DNA from: Lomentospora prolificans
Taxonomy: Eukaryota; Ascomycota; Sordariomycetes; Microascales; Microascaceae
Direction of reading: 5' to 3'
DNA length: 64,000 nucleotides
Assembly (NCBI GenBank): GCA_029532625.1
Contig: JARFXM010000006.1
Span: 2,418,001-2,482,000 of the forward strand
The translations under genes and the position numbers were made by a program. Of this stretch, positions 46,495 to 58,899 are shown one piece after another. Position 1 is the stretch's first letter. Each line of letters opens with the position of its first letter. The notes beneath the pieces were generated by a model. That model was given only the letters and a program-made list of their open reading frames with translations, had not been told where the DNA came from and made no database searches.

Positions 46495-49400
46495 TCCATT
46501 TCGATGCTCGTGTACTCGGGCAGCGAGATTAAACGTTCCACTCCAGTGCACAAGCTCCGTCAGAGGCAACACCTTCCTTGGAAATCCCAGAATTCATTAG
46601 CGCCATCGCGGTTCCCATATCATAGCTTCCACACTAGTCCAAGATCTTGGTGCTGCTTGGCCTTGGATTTTCTTGGATTTCAGGTTGTTTGGGATGTGGA
46701 GAATCCTCCTCCGTTTCCTGCCTTTGCGGCAAAGACGGCTCGTGCCCCTGGCTAAACTAGTCTCCAAGATCTTCGTCTGCGCAAGGGACTGTAGTCAGGA
46801 ACGCCTGGCTGCGTGGTGGAAAATGCGCTTGTAACAACAAAAATCCGATGATAGGACAAGCGTGCCTACACCCCGTTCTGAGAGTGTTTTTAGTTCCATA
46901 CAAAGTCTTACTCTATACGAATCTCTAATCTTTTCTTCATGGAAGGCAGGAAGAAAAAGCACTTCGAGAAATTGGTTGGCAGCAACGTCAAGATGGGTGC
47001 AAGACACAACTCCTTGCCCCCAAAGCTGGCAGGGGAGAGGGCTCGCCTTGCCAGCCTGGCGATGAGTGCTTATCCAGGTTTCAATCCGAATGTTTGAATT
47101 AAAGGTGAACCAAAAATCAGCCCGCCAAGCAACCCCTACAAAATCCTCGTTTGCATGAATTTCACGTCCACACAGCCGCCACGTTCTCTCCCTTGGGGCA
47201 ATTGGATCCACCACACCCGGTGTAGCAAAGTCGTGGCCTGGCCACAAACGCACAGTCACGTTTGAGCACGATGACGATTTCGTCTGGTTACTTATTCCTC
47301 ACTGCCTCGCTTGGCACTTCGCATGTAATGCATGCACGTATTGGACAACACTGCCTTCCCTCTCTTCGGCTCGCATATCTTGAAAAAAAAATTCCGAAAT
47401 TAACTTGCCCCTATCATATATCGACAACTTTGGATTTGTACTTTGAGTTGGAAAGCAAGAGGCGTTGTGTCTGCCGAGACATCACCTGGCCGCGGAGTAG
47501 GCCGATGAAAAGATCCTTGGAATTTGTTCGCATTAATCAGCTCCAATCTATCTGTTTTGTGCTACTATCCATTTTCCGCCCTATTTTCGAGTTTCTCGAT
47601 TCGGCGATGTCCCTGTCCCTGATCCGAGGGCCAAGCCGTTTGAGTTTGGTGTGCTGAACTCGTCGGTTGAAAGGGTCAGGGGTGATACTCAAATGCGTGG
47701 ATCAGCTAGGATCGTCGTTTGCAGCCGGTTTGCTGGGACAGCAATATAACCTTTTTCGAGCAAAAAGGGCAGCGTCGTATTGCTTGCTGGCTGGAACGCA
47801 TACTTGAGTTGTATTATTATAAGGCTCCTGCACCATAGGGAAGAGTTGGGTCATCCACTCCGCGATGCGGCACCAAGGTTGTATTCATATTTCGTACCAG
47901 CGAACGTTTCTATCTCTATGGGCATTTGCTCTATTGCTGCCTACTTGTGTTATCCCCTCAGCTGGCGCGTCGGCGTTGGTCTGGAAGGCTCGTTCCGCCT
48001 TCTTGATCGCCGTCTCGGAAAGTCACGGAAATGAGATGTTGGCTTCGTCTCTTGATAGCATTTTGCCGTCAACAGCCGGGTGAAACAAAGATGCCGCCCT
48101 CGGCAAACCAACCCGTGTCCCTGATGCGATTCGTTTCTTGCTCTCCTCCTCCTCTATACCCCCTTTCCGTGCTATACCTCAGTTTAAGGCTCCGCTACGA
48201 AGCCACAAAATCCGGCGTTGGCAATGCGGAAAACAACTGGTTCGAGTCATGATGCCATTTTCTCTGGTCGATTGCCTCATCCTCATTGCTCACAGCATGT
48301 GGGAATTTGATTGGAAGCCACATGCAATATCGCCGACCGTCATGTAATCAAGCTACGAGCCCCTTTTGTGATTGAGTGCCCTGAGCCGGAAATTTGTTCT
48401 TCTGGGCCGCAATATAACAGGAGGATCCGAGACGAGAGGAACGTCCAAGCATTCCTACTTTCGTTGGCCCCATCGACGGAGCTATACTCGACGTCCTTCG
48501 ATGGCAACAGGAGGTGTTTTTGAACCGTCTATTGACGGGCACGCACGGCATATGCTCTCTATCCTTGCCAACGCCGTTCTACAATCCGTTTCGGAAACCT
48601 CTGCCAAACGTCGGATCTCGCTTCGTAAACTGTATTCACGAGAAACATAGCATGTAACGAGCGGGATATGCTGATCTTAAGGGGAGCGGGATCGGGGGTG
48701 TAAGAGGCATCTTTATCCCTTCGCTCGCTTCGTTCCGGGGACGAAGGCGGGTGTTAGAGTGCTGCGCTCGCTTATCTTTTTTTTTCGAATTTCCTGTTTT
48801 GAATCCTTGCGATGGTATGCTATGAGTGCTGGTCCTTGGCCCGTGGCTTCCCACTCGGGCGTGATAGGAGCGATTGAAGTGCGTCGATGGGGTGTTTATC
48901 TCCACTGCGGCAGGAGAGATGTGGGCAGTAGGTGGACAAGATATACGGACGGAGTTGCAATTGCGATTCAGGACGGATCGGAGGGCACTCGGTATTATTG
49001 GACCCGAGCGCGGAAGAGACGGAGATTTGATCCATCCTAACAGCCAGTGGAATAAGGGAACCATGTGGTATGTAGCTGCTAGATGCCTCGGGCTCGTTCT
49101 AGAGTAGACTCTGCTACAGGCATGGCATCTTGCTCATATTCTGAAGCTTGTGTTCGAGATGGACGTGGGGTTGTGTGGGCGCCGCGGCCGTCCCATATTG
49201 ATGTCTTACTCATTGTTAGACGTACGCGTAGCTCAACGTTTTATACTGTCGGACATGCGAGAACCTAGGTCTAGGAGCGAGTCCACTCCTCAAACCTCCC
49301 GCATGCATAAGAGAATGGCCCCCGCCAGTCTCAGCTACATCTACATGAGATGCCTCCAGCTCTCCCATCCACTTCCCCAAGCCCTCACAGGGAGTGAGGG

Positions 49401-49599
49401 ACCTACTTACGAACCATTCCGAGACATATACTGACTTCCGACGATCCCTAGATTTATAGGTCAAGATTAGATCACGCATGGCACGAGTACCCCGGGTGGG
49501 AAGCCTCTTGGCAGGCTTCCTTGAGGGGTGACTTGATGAAAATCTTGATTTTCGTAGGGTGGCTCTCGCGGCGACCTTGAGCTTTTGCCGTCTTTTTTC

Positions 49600-49622
49600 T
49601 TTTTTTTTTTTTTTTTTTTTTT
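49600..49622 (+). repeat. T23 homopolymer
   Basis: A run of 23 T within a T-rich tract. Length is uncertain because homopolymers are error-prone. Confidence 0.85.
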
Positions 49623-50059
49623 GCTTGTAACTCATCTATGGTACCCGTATATTGATCCATATCTTTAGGAAACACTCATTGAGCCCTATATATCTAGTTC
49701 AAGGGTGCCGGACCTACTTCCAACGCTAGGTCGTGTCTAGGTTTACAACGTACTGAGTCGTATCAAAGCTGTTCGTGAGTTGGCCTCTCTACACACCGTT
49801 GACTTTCTGTTCGCGAGTAGCTTGCTGAATCATGACTATATCCTTCCGCGTTCATTCCCGAGGCGGAAAAACGCTCAATAGCATCACGATCATTCTTGTT
49901 GTTCCTTGTCTGGGTATTGACTATTGTTATGGTATCAGCTAGGTCTTCGAAGGAATCCAAGACCAAAGCTTATCTAAGATTCAAGGCAAGGTTACATAGC
50001 TATGTGAGACGCTATGACTCTAGATAAAGGCGTCCTCCTCATCGTCATATATCTCTCCA

Positions 50060-52563
50060 TCAAAAATCCGCATCGCTATCGTCAGCGTCGCCGCCGTAAT
50101 ACGTGTGTTCCTTATCACGAATATGGCCGTAACAAGTCGTCGCGTCTGTCAAAATGCTCCAAACAAACCCAGCATACGTGGGCCTTGCAGCTCTCGCATT
50201 CCACGTGGGTGGCAACCGTCAATCTTCTAGAGGAGAGTCTCGCACCTGGGGCGGTTTTTGATCCCGTACTTCTTCTTCGCTCACTCTAGCGCTTCGTAGC
50301 TCCCGGTCGAGTGATCCTTATACTCTGCACAAGTCATTCCGTCGTGGGGCGGGGAGGACCGGTACCCAATGCACAAGGTGTGAAGACACTGATCACAGTT
50401 GAAAAAACCGCTGGCTAGACTCCGTGCGCTGGTATATTTGCTGGCAATTCGGAGTGGGACTGTATGAAAACACCATCTCACGATGCCGCACGTAACGCAC
50501 GAACGAGGCTTCGCACATCCTCTCGAAACTGCTTGGGGAGAGGAGCTCTCGAAATTCCACTAGCCGGAGGGTCTTCTCACAGGCACCGTGGTCTCCTACG
50601 CAAGAAACCAATTCCGGCCGAGCAAGAGCACATATTCTCAAAGCACTCTCGACAGTATACGTGAGAACACTCTGTCCGAACCGGGTCGTCCACCTGAATC
50701 CAACGTATGACGCAATAATCCTCAATAACGCCTTCCAAAGGCCTGTCCATAGCTCGCATTCGAGCGTTGACCATATTCAGGACGATCCGGTAGTCGTCGT
50801 CTGAGCCGCTTACAAAGAGTTGCTTCGGTGTCGACCGGACATCCAACACGGCGTTGCTTCTTCCCACCGTTTGGAACAGGGCCTCGAGGCCTCCTTGGCG
50901 TAGTCATTGTGCTTGTTGTTATTCAGGACTATGCTCTGCGCGGTCTTGGATAGCTCTTGGATAGCATCCGAGAGATAGCCGGTGGCTTCTCGTCGCTTCT
51001 CGGGTGGGCCGTATAGGCGGAGCTGGCACTGTCGCATGTCCGCTTCAACTACAACCCCGAGTTTCTTTTCTAAATCACGGAGCTTCCAATGAGAATCTCC
51101 GTTCGATCCGAAAAACGGATGCCATAGTTCTTTACCGTCATGACAGGCTATTTCGAATGTGAGAACTCGGTTGAGGGTATCCTTACCTTGGCGTACAAGC
51201 TGGCTATCTGCGCGTTCTAGCTTCAGGTCCACCAGGCCCGTATGGGGTGGATAGTTCATGAGACGTAACCCTTGGGACTCAAAGTGTCCGCGAGTTGACT
51301 CGACTTGGTCCGATACAGCTTAGTAGATACTGCGAAGCACCTCCCACCTGGCTGAGTATACGACTCGCGCACTCAGCCTACAACCCTCAAGGGAATGTGG
51401 GCTACTATCATTCAGAGCGTTTGCGGCTTCACGAGCGCTGTTCTCATCCAGGTATAGAGCCTTGAGTCTGATTTGATCAGACATTCCTTGCGTCATGGGT
51501 TCCCAAGATTCAATCGTGCCGTAAATTTGGAGCAATGATAGCACTCTTAGCCATCGCAACATCGGTCTCTTCCTCATACGCTGGCCTCCCATGATCGTGA
51601 AATCTGGGAATTGGGTAGGTTGCAAGATTGCCTCAAGATCGCTCTCTTCAGCTTCAGCTGTCATATCGAGCGCCACCGAGTGGCACCCTTGCTGCTGGTG
51701 GACATCCGGTCCTGCGACTATGACAGCGCGCCCTTCTCGAGTGAACTTGCCGTCCCGGACTGCTGCGTATGCCAGTTTTGCAGTATCTTCACTTAGATAT
51801 GCCAAAGAAACAGGTTTCACTGAGGCGTGCCAGGAAATGTGAATCTTTCGGCGGTCAAGCATAAAGTTATTCGAAGCGCGTGCCGTCTTGACAGGAACAG
51901 GAATGCCGATTACCGAAGGTGCCTCCTCGTCCTTGTTTCGAGCTCTAACTTGTAATTTGTGGCAAAGCCTTGCCGCGAAGGAAGGGTCCTCCGCTCGCAC
52001 TTCGATCTTGCTTTGGTCGACGTCATGGTTGATCACCTTGATGGATTTCAAAGAGACCATAAAACCTAGGCGTTCAAAAAGCCCGGTGTAGCCATATTAA
52101 TTCTATTGTCGGTGGCCTAAAGGTTAGTTGAGTGGCGGAGAAGTCGGAGCGTAGAGAGAGCTTTGAGACTTGAGCGCCATCTTCAAACTGGACGACAGCA
52201 ACACTACTCTCTCGAACCCAGTTATCAGATTACACCCGTCTGGACAGTGGCGTGTGATTAGCCTTTTGAAAAACGTATTGATTTTTCTCATGATGCTCGT
52301 ACCGTTGTTGGGTCTAGAGCTTCCGTGTGATGCAAAAGACAGTTGTCCCTTTACGGCACATTCCCTGGCGGAAGAAGGGACAAGAAACAGTTTTGACACC
52401 TCTGATCTGGCCTTTCATATGGTTTCGTTCCGCCAGCAGATTCTGTGTGCGCAAACCTGCACTGATTTCCGTTGCGGCATCCCTTGGTGTAGAACCAATA
52501 GATGGGTGGGCATGTCGTATCGCCCGAGTTTCCCAAAACAGGTCGACGTGAAAGCAGCGGCAT
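50060..52563 (-). pseudogene. Decayed CCCH zinc-finger / RBR (RING-IBR-RING) ubiquitin-ligase gene
   Basis: Reading the minus strand, fragments in different frames follow the order of one protein. A CCCH finger (KGCRNGNQCRFAH) is at 52351-52563. A KLSLRSDFSATQL segment is near 52110-52150. A nucleic-acid-binding-like block (GFMVSLKSIKV, RKIHISWHASVKP) spans 51320-52082. Its continuation with LWHPFFGSNGDSHWKL is at about 50900-51319. RING1 (TECSHVYCRECFENMC) is at about 50640, an IBR-like part (FSYSPTPNCQQIY, TCAEYKDHSTGSYEALE) at 50281-50600, and RING2 (HVECESCKAHVCWVC) at about 50150-50210. Lesions include TAA at 52351, TAA at 51320-51322, TGA at 50281-50283, TAG at 50227-50229, and frameshifts near 52085, 50895, 50590, 50400, 50205 and 50160. 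One expected RING1 Cys reads Arg (CVIRW). The number of independent breaks makes a functional product very unlikely. Related fungal proteins may also carry a helicase, which is absent here. Confidence 0.82.
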
Positions 52564-53756
52564 ATTTATTTAAGTTCTCAGCGTGAGAGATGAGTCCGTG
52601 ATAGTGAAAATACTAAAAGAGGAAATAAACAGAGTTCGAGTAGTATTGCAAGAGCGAAAAAGGGGGGAAAGATAACTGTTCACCAAACAGTCTGCCTCGG
52701 CCGTGAAGAGAACAAAGCCCATGGTATGCTCCTTCAATATTTATCTGGCAACAACTAGTTACACGCGTATAATTCTGGTTAATCGCAGCCGGGAGCCTCA
52801 GTACGTCTTTGACACACGGCACAGGTTCTATCAAACTCTCCTCCGATCTGAAAGATACTATGGTGACATTGAGACCTGAGGGTGGGAGTTTGACAGCCTT
52901 CTACATCTGTGCGCCTATTTTGTCCCAAATCGGTCTGTTTTCCGGCGCTGGGCCTCTAGCCTAGATACTTGAGATGCATAGTCTTAGACATGGCGGACTC
53001 TACGGCGGCTACGATTCGTAGCCTTGTGCGAATTGACAATCCTGTAATGTTGGGAGTCTTATATGGAGCAGTTCCAGTACTCGCAAACGAGAACACCCTG
53101 AGAGAACTCTCTAACCCACAACTCCATAATTCATGTGAAGGCACCAGTTCGTACATACACTCTTGTCGCTGGCCCCCGCGCTCAGGTCTGTCAGTACTAG
53201 GTGGGAGGCGTACGTGGATGTAGGCGGTTGGCCAGAGCTGTTGTACGACATGAATGCTGGCAGATGCCTGGACAATGACCGGCTGGCCAAAACACTTTGT
53301 AATAATCAATATGTGAGGAGTGTGATATGTTGTACGAAGTAGGCCAAGGTAGAATGGCTCAGCGAATATGAACTGTATGGCGGAAGGATCAAGATAGCAA
53401 CCAATAACATAATGAGCGGAGTACGCTGGCGCCTCTGCCTCAACCTATAAGAGGCCGCGCACTCCCGAAGGCTAGCATCCACGTGCAGCATGCTCGGCCT
53501 CTGCCGACTTCCATTTCAGGGGCGTCTGCAGGGTTTTGAAGAAGACCATGGGGAAGTGCACGGTTAGCTAGTCTACTAGGCACCGGCATGACTCATCTGG
53601 CGATTGATGGTTTCAGGATACACCAGCTCTCAACGATCGGTTCTTCCAGACCTTGGAGTATGAGTTAGACCAAGGCTGGCATTGCTATTGGTGTGTCAAA
53701 GGCCCTAGTCAAAGAATTGGGAATTTCATCTTCATCTCAAGGCTTTAGATATCGCC
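52564..53756. other. Intergenic region between the RBR relic and the Nudix gene
   Basis: No gene seen. This is the expected upstream region of both flanking units. The relic's N-terminal ATG is preceded by AT-rich sequence. Confidence 0.5.
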
Positions 53757-54361
53757 ATGAGCATTGCAAAAGGTTAACTGACAGTTTCTATTTGTCCCTC
53801 GTTGATCTTGTGGTTGGTGGTAAACTTGCTGACTTATGGCCTCAAGTGTCCAACTCATCTACCATTCCCTTCAAGCTCCTGGGTACTAAGAGCTCTACCG
53901 TAGAGTACAAAGAACGTACCGCGGTCCGTGTCGTCGTCAAAGATGCCGATAATCAAGTAGTAATCCTCAAAGTTCAGAATGGAAACTATTACAAACTCCC
54001 TGGTGGCGGTGTTGAGCCCGACGAGTCCCTCATCCAGGCCGCCGAACGCGAGGTAGCAGAGGAGACTGGCTGCCGGGTCTCCGTAGAAAGCGAATGCATT
54101 GCCATGACGGAGGAGTACCGGTTCGGCTTGCACCAACTCTCGTATTGCTACCGTGCCCGTTTACTCGACAGAACAGGAAAGCCGGCACTAACGCAGGAGG
54201 AAATCGAGGACGGCTTCAGCCATGAGTGGATATCTGTGGAAGAGGTCTTGCGGCTGATGAACACGGCGGAACCGACGTCGGAACTGGGACAATGTATCAT
54301 GGAGAGAGACTTATTTTTACTCACTGAAGCTCTAGGAGAAAATCCGGGTAAGGCCGGATAA
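53757..54361 (+). CDS. Nudix hydrolase
   Basis: The second exon (53847..54361) is secure. It contains a complete Nudix box, GGGVEPDESLIQAAEREVAE followed by ETG, preceded by RTAVRVVVKDADNQVVILKV and YYKLPGG. Nudix enzymes cleave nucleoside diphosphates linked to another moiety. The substrate cannot be told. The frame has no ATG before the box, so I propose a 16-nt first exon (53757..53772, MSIAK) and a 74-nt intron (53773..53846, gttaac donor, gctgac branch, ctcaag acceptor), yielding MSIAKVSNSSTIPFKLLGT and 176 residues. The donor is weak. Alternatives are a frameshift joining MASSVQLI (ATG near 53835) or a different upstream exon. The gene sits in a gene-poor block beside a pseudogene, but the domain itself is intact. 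Confidence 0.72.
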
Positions 54362-57300
54362 CGTCTAGATTGGGCTTGAGTCGGGGGGCTCTCTTGTTTC
54401 GTAACGCAAAGCACTTACGCACGCGGACCTTCCTTCGTTCTGCGATTGAATAGTGCCAATTCTGGCATCTTTAGACTGCATTGCCTACCAACCTCTTTTT
54501 TTCCCGCCCTGTAAGCTGTTTCTGTGAGGGAGGATCGCGCTGAGGCTCGGCCGTTCTCCTATATGAGTTGATACAAATCGTCGGAAGAAAGCACGGTCAC
54601 GCAATGAGGCAGCACCGATGAATCCAACCACTTCGCTCGTATCTACAGTGCATCTCTCGGTTGTACGACCACAGAGACCCGTGGAATTTTGTCGAGAAAT
54701 CGAGAGCTTCCCTTGCGTGCCCCTTCCATGCAGCCTTCTCTACCTACAGGCTCGAGCCTCGTAAGCCATAGTCGCGAGATGGGCTAAGCATGACTGACCC
54801 GCAGGTCTCCAATGCCGTATCGCACTCGTGACACAGCGGATAGCGATATGCTGCCCATATTTTTCGATTCCCGCGGAATCCTGCACGGCGTGTGACGAGG
54901 CGACGTCGCGCAGTAGAGCGGAGCGGTTTTCCGTAAGAACCCGCCCGCGGTCTTTGGAATCCCCACTTGGTTCCGCCCTGAAAGTGTGATGTCATACAGT
55001 TTTTGGGGATGATGCCAGCTGGACCCGCGAGGTGAGAAGTTGGGGTTTCACAGCGTTGAGGGTCCCCCTGGATTTTCATCTGTACGCAATCAATATCATC
55101 AATGTACGGATGATGATGATACTTGAGAAATTCTTGCAGAGAAGATTATTATCACCCCTGCACCTGGTCATCGCTTTTTTCTTTTTTTTTCTTCTTTTTT
55201 TCTTATTCTCTGTCCACTCCGGGTGGCCATTAACGTGATTCTGGGTTGTGGGAAACGAAACCTGGTCCTTGGTGACGACCCCAAGAGGTCTTTCCGCAAT
55301 ATCTTAGGCTTCCTGTCTCGATCTAGGCCGTGATTTGCGCGCCCGCCGGACAAATCGGAGGTCTGCGTGTTAGCTAGCAGGGCTGATTGGTTTGCCTCAG
55401 CCCGAGCGTCCGCTCCACAGCAGGGTCATGGTGATACACTAATACTGCCACTCGGACAGAGGGCGCAGAGACGCAAACCTGGATTCTACATCCTGTGGAG
55501 GGTCAATATACCGTACGGCAAGTGAAGTAGCAGGCCCATCCGAGATGTCCGATACGAGTATAATCAAAGGAGTGGGAATAGGGTCAAAATTTGATCAAGT
55601 CCAGTACTCGCCTGGAACTCAATTTTAGCCAGTTATTTTTAGCTGTCTCATTCGGTAAGGGTTTCCGACATGAATGCATTATCCCTTAAGCTCCAAGACA
55701 AAAGTCATATGTGGAATATTCCACGCTCGGCCCTGCGGAGACAAACACCAAGCATGCGCGCATTCAAAATGGGGATTTGGAATGCGCGAATCGCGAATGG
55801 GGTCCGCGGAGACTAAAACGACCGAGCCCACGCGTGCAGCACAGGGGGAGCTGAGCATGAAGGGGATGATGTCAGAATAGGGGCTTGTCGTCCGGATGTC
55901 GTTGCTCGTGTGGGAGCTGGAATTCTTGTTCTTTTGGATCCCGGCCGTCCAGCTCCTTTTTTTTGAGGAAAATCGCAACTTCGTTTACATGAACTGCACC
56001 CTGGGAACATTATGCGCGGCAGCCCGCACAGACCCGCCTTGGGCTCTCAGAGCCTGAGAAGGGTGCCTGCAAGCTGATATCTCATTAAGATCGAGTTGGT
56101 AATTGAATAATTGTCTAGTCTTCGGACGGCATTCCCGCTTTTGCTACCTGCCAAGACGAAAAGATGGCTGGATTGATTGAAAATACGGAGTACATAGTTC
56201 GAGGCTGATTAGATATAAAGCCCAGAATTGGACGGAAGGTAGGGTGGGCAGGGATCAATGAGCGGGAATGGTTGAATACACGTCGGTTGTAAGCGTGGTG
56301 AAGAAGCAAAGAAAGGATGGCAACACCAGACAAGTGTCAGAACCTGAAGTGGTTGGACCAGATCGGCTCTGGGTCGAGCTTGCTTGTGGGGCAGCACGCG
56401 GAGCGGTGGCAAGAGGACGCCTGGTTCTGGAGGACATCCGGATCGATTTACTGGTTCCGGGCCGTCTCATCTCGCTCCTCGTCTTCAGGGCAATCTATTT
56501 TCACGTTGCTTTGGATCGACTATCTCTGGCGGTGTTGACGTTCGGGGGGGGCTGGAAATGGGCGAAAGCCAGCGGCAGAGGGAGTGACTCCCCCAGTCGG
56601 AAGGGGACTGACAGCTGGACGCCTGGAGGCTGGAGTGACTTCGCCAGGCGGGCTGGCTGGCGAGCTCGGCAATATTCTCTCTGCCAAAGCCAGGCCCAAC
56701 CCCAGCTGGCATTCCCTGCTTCCAGGGCCTGCTGGGCCAGCCAAGCACACTACCTGGCTTCCTCCACTCTCTCACTGTCGTCCCGGTCAGCACCCTGGTC
56801 CCGTCACACTCATGGATCAATCCTGATGGTTGTATCCAAGATCCGACAAGCAAACGGGGTTGTCAGCCCTCCATCCCACTGCGCTGCTAGGGTCGCAACA
56901 TTGAACTGTTGTTGCACACTCACTTCAATAATACAGATACAATGGATGTACACAACCAGAGCGACAGGGGTATGTGAGAAAAAGGCATGACTGGCAGTGG
57001 GGGACGGTATTTCCGGGGGATGGAATCATGGATCAGTAAAATAAGAGATGAAAGAGAGCAAACAAGATGACCCTTGGGAATCAGTCCTGCGCCTACTTCG
57101 TACGCCTGAACCTGAAGACGCCGGCTTGGGCGGGGTACATGGCTGGCGCTGATGACGGATGGGTATCCTGCCATCCACAAGCCTACGTTTCCAAAGTCCT
57201 CGCACATGTCAGTGTCCCGCCATGGCTCAACGCTCTGTGCTAGCTTGAAGCCAAAGGAGTGTCTTGGATGGGCTGGCTATGAGTATTGGGATTGGAGGGA

Positions 57301-58899
57301 ATGGTTGTGGTTCCGTTCGATGTCATTCGTCCTGCCAAGGCAATGTGTACATGTCCCGTAATATCGAAGCAAAAAAGCATGGGGTGAACGGGGTCGGGCT
57401 TGGATCTCCCCAGGGCCATGATAAGTATTCGTCGATGGTTCTCCATCGAAGAATGGCCAACCCCTGTCCGGGCACATGGCCGAACTTTTTCTCGCTTTCT
57501 CTCTATTACTCTTTCCCCCTCTTGTCCCTTCTTTTCTGCAGGTTATACCAAGGTACTAGGAGATATATATCAAGTTCAAGCCGTCCCCGGAGTCTCAGGG
57601 CTGACGGCTCCGAGCTCACCTCACCTACCTCGATTCCCTAATCTTGCTCTTCTCTTCTTGGAGTGTCTTTTTCTTCTCACCAATTTTTTTTTTCATCAAT
57701 ACAGACGACGATTCTCACGAATTTACTGGCGATTTACACAACCTGTTACCCATTTGCTTGACGACGACGGAAACCGAGCAAGAAGCGGCACCCGGCGTTC
57801 CGGATCTTCCCAGACACCAGACACCAGACGACAGGAGATCACCGATTTCAATTGATGCGACCCCTCCACCTCGCAGCTGGCCATTCCTCATTTAACACTA
57901 GATTTAACACTAGTTCTGTGCACCAAAGAATCGACGACGAAGAGGAAAATAAAAATCCGAGCCCTCAAACGCCCGGGATTGAGAGGAATCGCCAACAACT
58001 CACTGCTTCCCACCCAGAAAGTAAACAGCTTCAAGCTCGTCCCTCCGTCTTCAGGCAAGAAAATCCTTCACTCTGCTGATCCTGATCCTGGCCTAACCCA
58101 ACCATCTTGCTGTTGCATTTTGTGCCAGGGCTGGCCAATTTGTGCTGGTCGCCTAATATTGGCTCTGCCGTCGCATTCCCATGATGCTGGGACTGTGGTC
58201 CAGTCCCGCTAAACCATTCTCGGCCCAACCCCCAATCGTCAGAGTTGCAACCCCTGAATACCGACTTGTCCCGGTGTTTGAACCCACTAACAACGGCCCT
58301 TATCCACCCAACAACCTCGACGCCTGCTGCCGCAACCCTTCCAAAGACCGTGGAGCTGCCAGCTGCCCTAACATCAACCCTCCCACCAACTGGACGTCCC
58401 GGCTCGTCTTCCCTGGCCGGCTGCCGCCCTTGTCAGACGCACCTGCCTGCACATCTCGCCCTTTTGCCACCTGCCCATCGTCGGTGTCACTGCAACTGCC
58501 ACTGCCACTGCTACCGTCGCCTTGGCCAGACCTGAAATTTGTGCAAGCACAGGACCTCTGGCCTCCTTTGCCCATTGGAAAGTTTGGTTCGTCCAGCAGC
58601 GCTTTGGCTTTATCTGCCAATCTCAATATTGCCAGTAATATTACCAGTCCGCATTCAAAACACCAAACCCGCTGCCGACCGCCCCAGGTCCGCCCTTTGC
58701 AAGCCCAGTTGAACCTCTTGCCGCCCATCGTCGCTGGCTCATCAAACCGAATCGACGACTCGAATTCAGTCGACAACCACGGCTTGGTCGAGATTCCCCT
58801 AGTGACCGACGCTGCAAATCACCGCTGCAGGAACCCGCCAATTGAATTATCCACTCCGGAGCACGCATTTCGCGCATTCCCCCGATCGACTCCGTCACC
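54362..58899. other. Gene-poor interval, right part probably long leader of the ERF4 gene
   Basis: From 54362 to about 57500 no coding motif is seen (56268-56990 has random composition). From about 57500 the sequence becomes C/T- and Pro/Gln-codon-rich. A frame at 58181-59143 starts with ATGATG but matches nothing known. It may be leader sequence or contain a first exon of the ERF4 gene. A 12-bp tandem duplication is at 57890-57913. Confidence 0.45.
57890..57913. repeat. Tandem duplication of a 12-mer
   Basis: atttaacactag occurs twice head to tail (57890-57901 and 57902-57913). Directly readable small duplication. Confidence 0.85.

Larger units (their letters stand above)
42812..50059. other. 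Gene-poor 7.2-kb region
   Basis: No recognisable coding sequence on either strand. The many short frames (for example 43451-43840, 45695-46027, 45782-46300, 46795-47259, 47262-47657) lack motifs, and no splice-linked exons could be built. Notable are a perfect 10-bp-stem hairpin at 46468-46494 and a run of 23 T at 49600-49622. The DUF4203 promoter occupies the left edge. Fully decayed elements cannot be excluded by eye. Confidence 0.45.

Noticed and set aside
50060..52563. Reading the relic as an intact multi-intron gene
   Set aside because: The breaks fall inside conserved zinc-binding motifs, lack consistent splice signals, and include stops and frameshifts within a few residues of each other.
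50281..52563. Expectation of a DEAH helicase domain in the CCCH/RBR locus
   Set aside because: No helicase motif (GxGKT or DEAH) was seen, and there is no room for one between the CCCH finger and the following block.
56268..56990. 240-codon plus-strand frame
   Set aside because: No family resemblance, and opposite-strand frames of similar quality overlap it.
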